From NCBI RefSeq assembly GCF_000315915.1, contig NC_020185.1, positions 868,001 to 932,000 of the forward strand: 64,000 bases of DNA, given 5' to 3'. The notes beneath the pieces are model-generated. The model was not told the origin of the DNA. It made no database searches and saw only the letters and a list, made by a program, of their open reading frames with translations. Below, piece after piece: positions 12,301 through 22,039 of the stretch; the first letter of the stretch is position 1, and each line of letters begins with the position of its first letter. The stretch comes from Henningerozyma blattae CBS 6284. Taxonomy: Eukaryota; Ascomycota; Saccharomycetes; Saccharomycetales; Saccharomycetaceae. The position numbers and the translations under genes are program-made.

Positions 12301-15300
12301 CTTTAGAATTATGCATCGACAATCTTACTGCGGAATATTTTGATCCTATCATTGAACCAGTTGTTGAGGGTGTAATGAAATCCCTATTTGCTCTTTTAAA
12401 ACCTCAGCCCTTTAATCACACAATTAGTCATACAACTGCTAGAATTTTAGGTAAACTTGGTGGCAGAAACCGGAAGTTCCTAAAATACTCTTCTGATTTG
12501 AATGTCAAGAATGAATTAGATGTTGAATTGAACAGTTTAATTAAGGTTAATGGACTTATAGATCCACTCACATTGTCCATTACTCCAGGGATTGATTCTG
12601 CACTAAATTTGTTAGAGGACTTTAAGACAGATGTCTCCCTTAAAAAAGATGCATTTAAATATATTAACTCTATTCTACGATTAATGGTAAAAACTTCCAT
12701 TAACTTTCCTGAGAACTACTCTGCAATTCTAGCCAGTGCGTTAAAAGAAATTTCAAAGGAGAAGATAGAAACAGAAGATAATTTTGAGATGGAAAAGGAT
12801 ATTGTTAAAAGGGATTTCTCTAATCAAGAAAAATTGTTCACCCGTCTTTTAGAAGCGATCTTCCATTCAACATCAGTGCCTGAACTCCAGAGTGAAGCTA
12901 CTGAATTTATTGAAAAATTATTAAATCATTTCTGTCTTTTACAAGTTAACAATACATTAATTCATAGAAGAAATAATGGAGGAAACTTTAATATTGATTT
13001 GAAACAACCAGAGGTAATGATTAACCCCACTATTTTAATAGAAGCTATATCATACTCGTTATCTTCATATCATTCAAGTGTCAGGGAAACTGGTATAATG
13101 GCAATAAAGAAAATTTTTAAGTTAAGTGAGCTTATTTATACGGATGAACTGATTTACAAATATTCATTTATTAATGATTTATTAAGATCATTTATTCATT
13201 CGTGCTTTGAAGAAGAATTCTACTATAAGAGAGCCGGTATTTTAGGTTTAAAAACATTAATTGAAGATATCTCTCTTCCTATTTCAGTACTCAAAATGTT
13301 CCAATTTGAATTAGTTGATGCATTCTTGTTTGTTTTGAAGGATCTTCCTTCTGAGGCTCCTACTAATATCAAAAATTTATCAGAAAAGCTACTATTACTT
13401 ACTTTAAGGACCACCTGCAAGGATATGAAAGAAGAAGATTTATCTGATAAAACTATTCAAATTACATTTACAGATATCGTTTGTGAATTAAGTAATTCAA
13501 ACTCAAATGTCAGACTTGCCTGCCAACAGTGCTTACTGATTATTTCTGAGGAAACGAACATTCCAATAATAAAATTAATGGACCATTCGAAAAATTTTTT
13601 ACTATCACCTATTTTCGCTAAGCCTTTACGTGCATTACCATTTGCGATGCAAATTGGGAACATGGACGCAATCTATTTCTGCTTGACCTTACCAAATACA
13701 TTTTTGAAATTCGATGATGAATTATTTAGACTTTTACAGGAAGCTATCGTATTAGCTGACGCAGAAGATGAATCCTTATCAACGATTCAAAAGGCTACTG
13801 AATACAGAACGTCTGAACAATTGATTGAATTACGTGTTACTTGCATCAAATTATTAGCGCTGGCTCTAAAGAATGAAGAATTTGCGACTTCTCAACAAGG
13901 CAATATGAGAATACGTATCCTAGCAGTATTTTTTAAATCTATGCTTAAGACCTCTCCAGAAATTATTCAGACGACTTATCAGGCTTTAAAGGACGTTTTA
14001 GCCGAAAACTCTAGGTTACCAAAGGAATTACTTCAAAATGGACTAAAACCTATGCTGATGAATCTCTCTGATCATCAAAAATTAACTGTACCAGGCTTAG
14101 ATTCCCTCTCAAAACTTTTAGAATTATTAATTGCTTATTTTAAGGTTGAAATTGGCCGTAAACTTTTAGATCATCTTACTGCTTGGTGCCGAATTGAAGT
14201 CTTGGATACCCTTTTTGGACAAGACATTGAAGATCAGACTCCAACAAAAATTATTGTTAGTATAATTAATATTTTCCACTTGTTACCTGCCCAAGCTGAT
14301 ATGTTCTTAAATGATTTATTGTTGAAGGTAATGCTACTAGAAAGAAAATTGCGTTTACAACTAGATTCTCCATTTAGAACTCCCTTAGCTAAGTTTTTGA
14401 ACAGGTTTAATACTGCTGTTATTACATACTGCAAAAAGAGTATGGCATTAAGACAGTTGGTTATTTTTATGTGTAATATTATTCAAAAACCAGAAGCTAA
14501 ACAATTAGCAGATGACTTTAATAATGAATTGGATAATTTTTACGATTACTACATGTTGAACATTCCTACAAATCAAGTCCGTGTTGTAAGCTTTTTTGCA
14601 AACATGGTTGATTTAGTAAATACGCAATTTAAGATCAGAGGAGACGACTGGTTAAAAACAAAAAAAGACCTTGTTTTTAAGTTAAAAGACATGATGAAAT
14701 TAACTTTAACAACTATCAAGGAAAATACTTTTTGCATTGATAATTTACAATTAAGCCATGCTATTGAGAAATATGAACAACTCTATATCAGTTTCATGAA
14801 TCTACATCTTGATGATCGGTATTTATTATTCGACTTCATAAATTTTGCTTATTCTAATGACACATTGATATCTCCTGATTTCCACTCTTTTATCTACGAT
14901 AATATTATAGCTGCGGAATATATTACATCTCAAAATGAATATTTAACTAATGCCGTCAACTACGTTCTTTCACATCCATGTGATAAATCTACAGTATTTG
15001 TTTTACACAACATTATTAATAATACTTTACTCTACGTAGGTACTAAGAATAACTCACTAGACGTGTATTTTGTTAACAATTCAAAACCTGAGTGGCTATT
15101 AGTAATTTCAAAAAGTATTTGGAAGAATTCTATTGAAAGCATTTTCCATGAAAACTCAACTGATAATGATGTTTTAAGATTTGAACTTCTTCAATTAACA
15201 TCTATTTTAACCAAGTGGAATTCTGAACTCCTAAAAGATACTAAAAAGGATATTGTAAAATTTACGTGGCAGTTCATCAAATCCGACGATGTTTTAATCA

Positions 15301-18300
15301 AACAGTCTGCCTACTTGGCAACATCCTTATTAATCACAAAATATGAATTCCCTATTGAAGTTATCACCCAGGTATTTGTGGCAATTCTTAGATGTACTCA
15401 AGCTGAAGCACGCCACTTGGTGAAACAATCATTAGATACTTTGGCACCTGTTATCAACAATAGAATGGAAAAGGTCGGCAATTCTAAAAAATGGATTAAG
15501 TGGATCAAGAGAGTAATGTTTGAAAATAATTCTTTACAAAATAACACCCTATATCAATTCATTATTAACCATAAGGATTTATTTTATGACTCCCGCGACT
15601 TATTTATTCCAAATATTATTCACCATATGAATAAACTGACACTAATGAGTAACCCGACCACCGACCACCATTTACTTGCTGTTGATCTTGCCTCTTTGAT
15701 TTTATATTGGGAAGAAAAATACCAGGAGACAGAGTATCCAAATGCTAAAGATGAAGATGGAGACATTGTAATGGCAGAAACTACTGACGGCGAAGCCACC
15801 ACATCTATAGCAAAAGAGAAGGGCTTGATACCCCACCCAATTGTACCGATGTATCTCCGTGAAACTTGTATAACATTTTTAATCAGATTTGTTTGTGCTA
15901 GTAATCACAGAGCATCGGCCACTGAACTGGGCTTACGGTCATTAAATATTCTATCTACTCTGGTTTCGGATAAATATTGGTCTAATGTCCATGTGAAGCT
16001 AATTTATTTTGAGAAATTTTTGAATCATCAAGATTTTGGCTCAGAAGCGATTGTATTTTATTGTCTAAATGCTCTAGATGTATTATTTGTCTTTTTTAGA
16101 AATAGAACATCTGATTGGATTTTGGAAAATTTAACAGCTATCCAAAACTTACTAGACAAGTGCTTCAGAACTGATCACCAAGACATTCAAGGAGCTTTGC
16201 AAAAGGTATTACTGATTATCTTAAATGCAATCAAGGTTAAGGGTATTTCGATTGAATCCGAAGAAGAAACACCATCCAAAACTTTTATTCAATATCTATC
16301 GTCTGTCATATCACAAGATCTCCAGGGAAATAACTCAATAGCTGCTGGTGTTAAACTATTATGGTCATTATTCATGGTATTTCCGAATAATCTCGATTCT
16401 TTACTAGGCGCTGCAATGAGAACTTTTAGCAAACTATGTAAAGATCATTTAAGCATGGCTCAACCCAAAGATGCTATAACACTCGAAGAAGCACGAATTA
16501 CAACCAAAATGCTCGAAAAAATGCTTTTACTTCTATCTGCAAAAATATCTGCTTTGGGAGATTCAAGACGCCCATTTTTATCCACAGTTGCTCTTCTAAT
16601 TGATCGTTCGATGGACCAAAACTTTTTGCGTAAGATTGTCTGTATATCCAGAAAATGGGTGTTCAATAACGAAATATTTCCTACAGTTAAGGAAAAGGCT
16701 GCAATATTAACAAAAATGTTGGCATTTGAGGTAAGAGGAGAACCTTCTCTATCATTCATGTTCTATGAGATCATCTTGGACTTATTTGGTCAAAATAACT
16801 TTGTAAATAGTGAGATAACTGTTAGAATGGAACAACCATTTTTAATGGGTACTAGAGTTCAAGACACTTCATTAAGAAAAAAATTTATGACAATTTTAGA
16901 TAATAGTCTTGAAAGGGATATCAAGGAAAGGTTATACTATATCTTTAGGGATCAAAATTGGGAATATATTACTGACTACCCATGGCTAAATCAAGCTTTG
17001 CAACTATTATATGGTGCATTTGACAAAAATCAATCATTATCAATAGTTAACACATTTAAATTATCATCTCCAACATTGCTTTCAGAGTTTTTAAATGCTG
17101 ATATAATAGATACGCAGGCTGAAGAAACTCCTTTATCAGCCTTTGTGAAGGCACATATATCCTCAGTGAACATTGACTATAAAGTAACCGTGACGGATAT
17201 TACACAACCGCTTATCTCAATATTTTACAACAACCCTGAATGTATTAGGAAAGCTTGGGTAAATACATTTCCTCAAGTATATACCTGCATTCCCAAAAAT
17301 GAGAAATACGGGTTTACGAGATCAATAATTTCTTTATTATCCAAAAACTTTCATGCAAAACAAACCTCCTCTAGAACTAACGTCATTTCAATTTTACTGG
17401 ATTCAATTAGCTACATAGAAGATTTAGAACTGCCTCCGCACTTGATAAAATACTTAGCAATATCATACAACGCATGGTATCAATCAATAAATTTATTAGA
17501 ATCTTCTCAGCTTAATACATCCATTGATAATTCAAAAATTATGGAAGCTAATGAAGATGCATTATTGGAATTATATGTGAATTTACAAGAGGAAGATATG
17601 TTTTATGGTTTATGGAGAAGAAAAGCGAAATATACCGAAACAAATGTTGCATTATCTTTCGAACAGATCGGGTTATATGACAAGGCATTACAGTTATATG
17701 AAGTAGCTCAAGTTAAAGCTAGAAGTGGCTCGCTTCCGTATTCTGATTCAGAATATGCTTTATGGGAAGACAACTGGATATTATGTGCGGAGAAATTACA
17801 GCATTGGGATATTCTAACCGAACTTGCAAAACATGAAGGATTTACAGACTTATTATTAGAGTGTGGCTGGAGAGTTGCAGATTGGAATGCCGATCGTGAA
17901 GCTCTAGAACAATCAGTTAAGAGTGTTATGGATGTGCCTACCCCTCGTAGACAAATGTTTGAAACATTTTTAGCTCTTCAGAATTTTGCGGTGACTCGAA
18001 AGGGGGACCAAGAGGTGAGAAAACTTTGTGATGAAGGTATTCAACTGAGCTTACACAAATGGTGTTCATTGCCACAGAGGTTTACACCTGCACATAAGTG
18101 GCTATTACACGGGTTTCAACAATATATCGAATTTCTAGAAGCAACACAGATGTATAACAACCTTCATACTACTACAATTCAAAATCTTGATGGCAAAGCA
18201 CAAGAGGTTAAACGTGTTCTTCAATCTTGGCGTGATCGTCTCCCAAATATATGGGATGATGTTAATATGTGGAATGATCTTGTCACATGGAGGCAACATA

Positions 18301-20828
18301 CCTTTCAAGTTATTAACAATTCATATCTTCCATTGGTTCCAGCTTTACAACAAGGAAACAGCAGTAACAATATCAATACACATGCTTACCGAGGTTATCA
18401 TGAAATCGCTTGGGTTATCAATAGATTTGCACATGTAGCAAGAAGACATAATATGCCAGAGGTCTGTATAAGTCAACTAGCAAGAATTTACACTTTACCT
18501 AATATTGAAATTCAAGAAGCTTTCTTAAAACTACGTGAGCAAGCCAAATGCCACTATCAGAATATGAATGAATTAACAACAGGTTTGGACGTTATTAGTA
18601 ACACCAATCTTGTATACTTTGGAACAGTCCAGAAAGCTGAATTTTTCACTCTGAAAGGGATGTTTTTATCTAAACTAAGAGCCTATGACGAAGCTAACCA
18701 AGCCTTTGCAACTGCGGTACAAATTGATTTAAACCTTGCTAAGGCATGGGCCCAATGGGGTTTCTTTAATGATCGTCGACTATCCGATGAACCAAATAAT
18801 ATTAGCTTCGCAAGTAACACCATTAGCTGTTACCTACAGGCTGCAGGTCTATATAAAAATTCTAAAACAAGAAGACTGCTGTGCAGAATTTTATGGTTGA
18901 TTAGCATGGATGATGGTACGAATGCAATTGCTAACGCTTTTGATTCTTTTAGAGGAGAAGTGCCAGTATGGTATTGGATCACTTACATACCTCAATTGCT
19001 AACATCACTATCTCATAAGGAAGCCAATATGGTTAGGCAGATATTGATTAGAATAGCAAAGACTTATCCTCAAGCCTTGCACTTCCAACTACGAACCACC
19101 AAGGAGGATTTTGCCGTGATTCAAAGACAAACCATGGCTGTTATTGGTGAAAACAATGAAAATTCGGAACAAAATAATTCTAAGGCTAACTCTACTCGCC
19201 AACCTTGGGAACATTTACAAGAATTAAATAATATATTAAAGACTGCATATCCACTTCTTGCACTTTCTTTGGAATCACTAGTAGCACAGATCAATGATAA
19301 ATTCAAGACCAGCACCGATGAAGATTTATTTAGATTAATCAATGTTCTGCTAATTGATGCTACATATAATTATAATCATCTACCTCTACCTAGAGGTAAC
19401 CCAGATCTACCATCAAATACAGTGTCTAATCTAATTAGGTTTTCTGAAACTCTGCTATCCCCCCATATTAGACCTAAATTCAATGTTGATTTTATTGAGG
19501 GTAAACCAAATTTCGAAACATATATTAAACGTTTAAGATACTGGCGTAGACGTCTAGAGAATAAGCTTGACAGACTACCTAAGATTGAATTTTTAGAAAA
19601 ATTATGCCCTCATTTGAGTAATTTCCATCACCAGAAATTTGAAGAGATTGAAATTCCAGGTCAATATTTATTAAACAAAGACAGCAATGCACATTTCATC
19701 AGAATTGCACGTTTCTTACCAAAAGTAACCTTCGTTAGAGGCACACACTCTTCTTATAGAAGACTGTTAATGCGTGGCCATGATGGTAGCATGCATGCAT
19801 TTGCTGTTCAATATCCTGCTGTACGCCATTCTAGAAGAGAAGAGAGAATGTTCCAATTATACAGATTACTGAATGAATCGTTATCTAAATATGTGGAAAC
19901 TAGAAGAAGAAACATTAACTTCACCTTACCAATTGCTGTTCCACTATCACCTCAGGTTCGTGTTATGAATGATAGTGCTTCCTTCACTTCATTACATCAA
20001 ATCTACGACGATTTCTGTTCCAAACAAGGAATTGATCCATGTAACATTCAAGATTTTGTACATGAACAGCTAAACGTAGCATTTGATAAAGCATTGCCTC
20101 ACCCTGATTTAACTGTTGTCAAAGTAGAGATATTCAGCTCTATTCAATCTATATTTGTACCAAGCGGCGTATTAAAAGACTACTTTTCTTCATTTTATAC
20201 CCATTTCGAAGATTTTTGGTTATTTAGAAAACAATTTGCCTCTCATTATGGTACCTTTATTTTTATGACATATATGATGATGATTAATAATCGTACACCT
20301 CATAAAATCCATATTGATGTGAACTCTGGTGATGTTTTCACCTTAGAAATGTTGCCTTCAAGATATCCTTACGAAAGAGTGAAACCATTAATTAAGAACC
20401 AAGAACTAAAACTAGCGCCAGATGCACCTATATTCCATAACAATGAGCCTGTTCCATTTAGATTAACTCCAAACATTCAAAAATTAATAGGTGACTCTGC
20501 CTTAGAAGGTATTCTCTCCGTAGATATATTTGCTATATCTCAGGCTCTAGTTGAGCCTGATAATGAATTAAACACCTACTTAACTCTATTTATTAGAGAT
20601 GAAATTATATCTTGGTTCAGTAATTTGCATCGCCCTATAATTGAAAATCCTCAATTGCGTGAAATGGTTCAAATAAATGTAGACCTCATTATTAGAAAGG
20701 TTATGCAATTAGGCCACTTAAGTTCTACTCCTGCTGTTACTACACAATTCATTTTGGACTGTATTAGCTCTGCTGTTAATCCACGTAACCTCGCTAAGAC
20801 AGATGTTACTTATATTCCATGGTTCTGA
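9387..20828 (+). CDS. TRA1: Tra1, activator-binding pseudokinase of SAGA and NuA4
   Basis: A giant PIKK-family scaffold of 3813 residues (S. cerevisiae about 3744) that binds transcription activators and anchors both SAGA and NuA4 acetyltransferase complexes. The order is HEAT-repeat solenoid over most of the first 2,600 residues, FAT region from about 2700 (LYVNLQEEDMFYGLWRR), PI3K-like region from about 3440 (RGTHSSYRRLLMRGHDGS), and a FATC tail ending in TDVTYIPWF. As known for the family, the kinase-like domain is a pseudokinase. Conservation runs unbroken from the first ATG to the stop, so there is no sign of frameshift despite the length. Lineage-variable parts are Ser/Asn/Glu-rich loops near 175-230 and 550-630. 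EAF1, which also scaffolds NuA4, lies at 43358-47677. Confidence 0.98.
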   Translation: MALGEEIDQFVSRFKNAESNLETKCNILSESYDIMELLESSDDYDNFLKTFIPLLLEELKVNNISFDVTSYEHKLRNSILVLLEKCIMNQVFEPYVQPILEVLLDILPRENEANGVFCIKILTALYRSYKSSLQDKVESLIQIIIQIYKNIPELMRQIFEMNIESLNSTLPNVDLKDGTNPLTSSQDDSEINALLMGNQIDENLLDDYSNNEKIESALKQENEKQTSTQQLTDETNSSKILRSSLLSFKTLSECPITMVTLYSSYKQLSGTSLPQFAPLVINLLNMQVEQQKDARLLAETQGKKFISVSPDIKNREAYCEFIVAQIKAISFLAYVFIRGYASDFLQNYVNYVPDLIIRLLQDCPPELSSARKELLHATRHILSTKYKKLFLPKLEFLFDQDVLIGKGFTTYETLRPLAYSTVADFIHNVRTELLLDDIEKTIKLYSSYLLDPTLALTVQIMSAKLLLNLVERILKLGKEKQQEAPRAKKLLMTIIDAYTNRCKMLNRQFDSIMSDHEAYEKKKAEKTLKFQKTLVHDEEESNKFIEDILEIKNPNNSKTQEVKKAGFAISDDDKEKSQGIPLNSASSPDNQSNPDENSSVAGSLTSKIKSTSEGSEKTDSNETPNESKHNIAIFELKNFYPILITPVPTGDPIKDAFYLYRTLMSFLKTIIHDLKVFNPPPDDYTLNHPKLWASISRVFSYEEVLVFKKLFHECILGLRFFASHDNKSTELNKKHFDITMPSLPVSATKDGRELMDYLAFMFMQMDSSTFNEIIESEIDFMYESMLNDSALLYIAQSFLTSEITSPNFASILLRFLVSKLKQLGNVNLNQSNILIRLFKLSFMSVNLFPTVNELVLLPHLNDLILNSLKYSTTADEPLVYFYLIRTLFRSIGGGRFENLYRSIKPILHVLLESLNRMMLTARLPHERELYVELCITVPVRLSVLAPYLPYLMKPLGFALQGYPDLISQGLRTLELCIDNLTAEYFDPIIEPVVEGVMKSLFALLKPQPFNHTISHTTARILGKLGGRNRKFLKYSSDLNVKNELDVELNSLIKVNGLIDPLTLSITPGIDSALNLLEDFKTDVSLKKDAFKYINSILRLMVKTSINFPENYSAILASALKEISKEKIETEDNFEMEKDIVKRDFSNQEKLFTRLLEAIFHSTSVPELQSEATEFIEKLLNHFCLLQVNNTLIHRRNNGGNFNIDLKQPEVMINPTILIEAISYSLSSYHSSVRETGIMAIKKIFKLSELIYTDELIYKYSFINDLLRSFIHSCFEEEFYYKRAGILGLKTLIEDISLPISVLKMFQFELVDAFLFVLKDLPSEAPTNIKNLSEKLLLLTLRTTCKDMKEEDLSDKTIQITFTDIVCELSNSNSNVRLACQQCLLIISEETNIPIIKLMDHSKNFLLSPIFAKPLRALPFAMQIGNMDAIYFCLTLPNTFLKFDDELFRLLQEAIVLADAEDESLSTIQKATEYRTSEQLIELRVTCIKLLALALKNEEFATSQQGNMRIRILAVFFKSMLKTSPEIIQTTYQALKDVLAENSRLPKELLQNGLKPMLMNLSDHQKLTVPGLDSLSKLLELLIAYFKVEIGRKLLDHLTAWCRIEVLDTLFGQDIEDQTPTKIIVSIINIFHLLPAQADMFLNDLLLKVMLLERKLRLQLDSPFRTPLAKFLNRFNTAVITYCKKSMALRQLVIFMCNIIQKPEAKQLADDFNNELDNFYDYYMLNIPTNQVRVVSFFANMVDLVNTQFKIRGDDWLKTKKDLVFKLKDMMKLTLTTIKENTFCIDNLQLSHAIEKYEQLYISFMNLHLDDRYLLFDFINFAYSNDTLISPDFHSFIYDNIIAAEYITSQNEYLTNAVNYVLSHPCDKSTVFVLHNIINNTLLYVGTKNNSLDVYFVNNSKPEWLLVISKSIWKNSIESIFHENSTDNDVLRFELLQLTSILTKWNSELLKDTKKDIVKFTWQFIKSDDVLIKQSAYLATSLLITKYEFPIEVITQVFVAILRCTQAEARHLVKQSLDTLAPVINNRMEKVGNSKKWIKWIKRVMFENNSLQNNTLYQFIINHKDLFYDSRDLFIPNIIHHMNKLTLMSNPTTDHHLLAVDLASLILYWEEKYQETEYPNAKDEDGDIVMAETTDGEATTSIAKEKGLIPHPIVPMYLRETCITFLIRFVCASNHRASATELGLRSLNILSTLVSDKYWSNVHVKLIYFEKFLNHQDFGSEAIVFYCLNALDVLFVFFRNRTSDWILENLTAIQNLLDKCFRTDHQDIQGALQKVLLIILNAIKVKGISIESEEETPSKTFIQYLSSVISQDLQGNNSIAAGVKLLWSLFMVFPNNLDSLLGAAMRTFSKLCKDHLSMAQPKDAITLEEARITTKMLEKMLLLLSAKISALGDSRRPFLSTVALLIDRSMDQNFLRKIVCISRKWVFNNEIFPTVKEKAAILTKMLAFEVRGEPSLSFMFYEIILDLFGQNNFVNSEITVRMEQPFLMGTRVQDTSLRKKFMTILDNSLERDIKERLYYIFRDQNWEYITDYPWLNQALQLLYGAFDKNQSLSIVNTFKLSSPTLLSEFLNADIIDTQAEETPLSAFVKAHISSVNIDYKVTVTDITQPLISIFYNNPECIRKAWVNTFPQVYTCIPKNEKYGFTRSIISLLSKNFHAKQTSSRTNVISILLDSISYIEDLELPPHLIKYLAISYNAWYQSINLLESSQLNTSIDNSKIMEANEDALLELYVNLQEEDMFYGLWRRKAKYTETNVALSFEQIGLYDKALQLYEVAQVKARSGSLPYSDSEYALWEDNWILCAEKLQHWDILTELAKHEGFTDLLLECGWRVADWNADREALEQSVKSVMDVPTPRRQMFETFLALQNFAVTRKGDQEVRKLCDEGIQLSLHKWCSLPQRFTPAHKWLLHGFQQYIEFLEATQMYNNLHTTTIQNLDGKAQEVKRVLQSWRDRLPNIWDDVNMWNDLVTWRQHTFQVINNSYLPLVPALQQGNSSNNINTHAYRGYHEIAWVINRFAHVARRHNMPEVCISQLARIYTLPNIEIQEAFLKLREQAKCHYQNMNELTTGLDVISNTNLVYFGTVQKAEFFTLKGMFLSKLRAYDEANQAFATAVQIDLNLAKAWAQWGFFNDRRLSDEPNNISFASNTISCYLQAAGLYKNSKTRRLLCRILWLISMDDGTNAIANAFDSFRGEVPVWYWITYIPQLLTSLSHKEANMVRQILIRIAKTYPQALHFQLRTTKEDFAVIQRQTMAVIGENNENSEQNNSKANSTRQPWEHLQELNNILKTAYPLLALSLESLVAQINDKFKTSTDEDLFRLINVLLIDATYNYNHLPLPRGNPDLPSNTVSNLIRFSETLLSPHIRPKFNVDFIEGKPNFETYIKRLRYWRRRLENKLDRLPKIEFLEKLCPHLSNFHHQKFEEIEIPGQYLLNKDSNAHFIRIARFLPKVTFVRGTHSSYRRLLMRGHDGSMHAFAVQYPAVRHSRREERMFQLYRLLNESLSKYVETRRRNINFTLPIAVPLSPQVRVMNDSASFTSLHQIYDDFCSKQGIDPCNIQDFVHEQLNVAFDKALPHPDLTVVKVEIFSSIQSIFVPSGVLKDYFSSFYTHFEDFWLFRKQFASHYGTFIFMTYMMMINNRTPHKIHIDVNSGDVFTLEMLPSRYPYERVKPLIKNQELKLAPDAPIFHNNEPVPFRLTPNIQKLIGDSALEGILSVDIFAISQALVEPDNELNTYLTLFIRDEIISWFSNLHRPIIENPQLREMVQINVDLIIRKVMQLGHLSSTPAVTTQFILDCISSAVNPRNLAKTDVTYIPWF

Positions 20829-21055
20829 GTTGAGATATCAATCAGACACTACGGAGTTGTATATTATATTTTTTATTAATTTTTTTATATTATATGTATT
20901 ATATTTTGTTCAATCTGAGAACCTCTAAATGCAAGCTATATATCCTATATATATATGTTCCTTTTATTTTTATTGTAACATAACGCCTTGATTGACCCTA
21001 GCAAATATTCTAGAATTATTTAGTATTTACAAGACTAATTCTAGTAATAAATTAG

Positions 21056-21631
21056 CTATTTTCCTGAAAATTTTTTATATAACATGTATTCTATTTTTGA
21101 AAATATACTATTACTCTTATAAACACCATTTTCTATCCAAACTCCAAAGCTGTTCATGGTTCGTGCCATTACAATATCGGTTAGTAATCGATCACCTATA
21201 ACAGCAATTTCCGAAGGATGCTCTATTATTTTATTCTTTAAAAAATAATCAATTACTTCCTCATGGCATCCAGGCTTTTTGGTGTTATGTCGTAGAACGG
21301 TTACTCCAGTATTTTTTTCTACTTCTTTTGCTAATTCAAAGTTCTTGTCACTTACTGTTGAGCCTGCACTATTACTAACAATAAGAAGAGCTTTAGGAGA
21401 ATAATACTTTTTCAGACGATTGAAATGCTCTTCATATTCAGGCCAAACAGAAAGTTCACGAGGTGCAGCAAAGCAATTATCTTTATCAAGAACTATTCCT
21501 TTAATATGTGACGGAAGAGGTATAGGTAAAGAATTAAAATCTGATACTTTTAAATGAGGAATGCAACCTCGAGGGTTTAATAATAACTTGAAGCTGTAAC
21601 GAATACTACTAAAATTAAAATCAGATAACAT
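21056..21631 (-). CDS. GEP4: Gep4 mitochondrial phosphatidylglycerophosphatase
   Basis: Matrix-side inner-membrane phosphatase that converts phosphatidylglycerophosphate to phosphatidylglycerol in cardiolipin synthesis. It belongs to the HAD superfamily: the nucleophile motif LDKDNC sits near residues 49-54, a Ser/Asn motif (LIVSNSAGS) follows, then the conserved Lys (TKKPGCHEEV) and the acidic motif GDRLLTDI. The length of 191 residues is close to the yeast protein (185). The start is the only upstream ATG that preserves the known N-terminal LLNPRGCIPHL segment. Convergent with TRA1, with only 227 bp between the stops. Confidence 0.95.
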   Translation of the reverse strand: MLSDFNFSSIRYSFKLLLNPRGCIPHLKVSDFNSLPIPLPSHIKGIVLDKDNCFAAPRELSVWPEYEEHFNRLKKYYSPKALLIVSNSAGSTVSDKNFELAKEVEKNTGVTVLRHNTKKPGCHEEVIDYFLKNKIIEHPSEIAVIGDRLLTDIVMARTMNSFGVWIENGVYKSNSIFSKIEYMLYKKFSGK

Positions 21632-22039
21632 AACTTATAATATGCAAATATAATTTATTAATAGTTCTAGCAGTACTATTATTTTGAAAATGATCAATTC
21701 ATTTCTAATGAGATACTTAATATAGCTTTTAAGTAATTAATAGATCAAAAACTAATAAAAGTTACATTCGGCCGAATACTAAATTAATAGAACTTGTTTA
21801 GATATATCAGAAAAAGTAAAAAAAAAATTACAATGGCAGTAGTAACAAAAGTGGTTCGTAATATCTATGTATTTTTGCTTCTGATAATAAAACTGTTTAT
21901 TTTTTATTTCATCAATATTTAAAAGAATATATAATTTTGTACGTACAAGCCATTTAACAATCTGTAGGATGCTGTATAGATGGAGTATAAAATCCAGGAC
22001 AGTAATCTAAGGGTATATATATATATGAGATTAACTATT
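21632..22039. other. GEP4 promoter / ATP22 3' flank
   Basis: 408 bp of AT-rich sequence without a supported gene. It contains short AT tracts, including an alternating TA run near 22013-22025 just past the ATP22 stop. No other structure was seen. Confidence 0.6.
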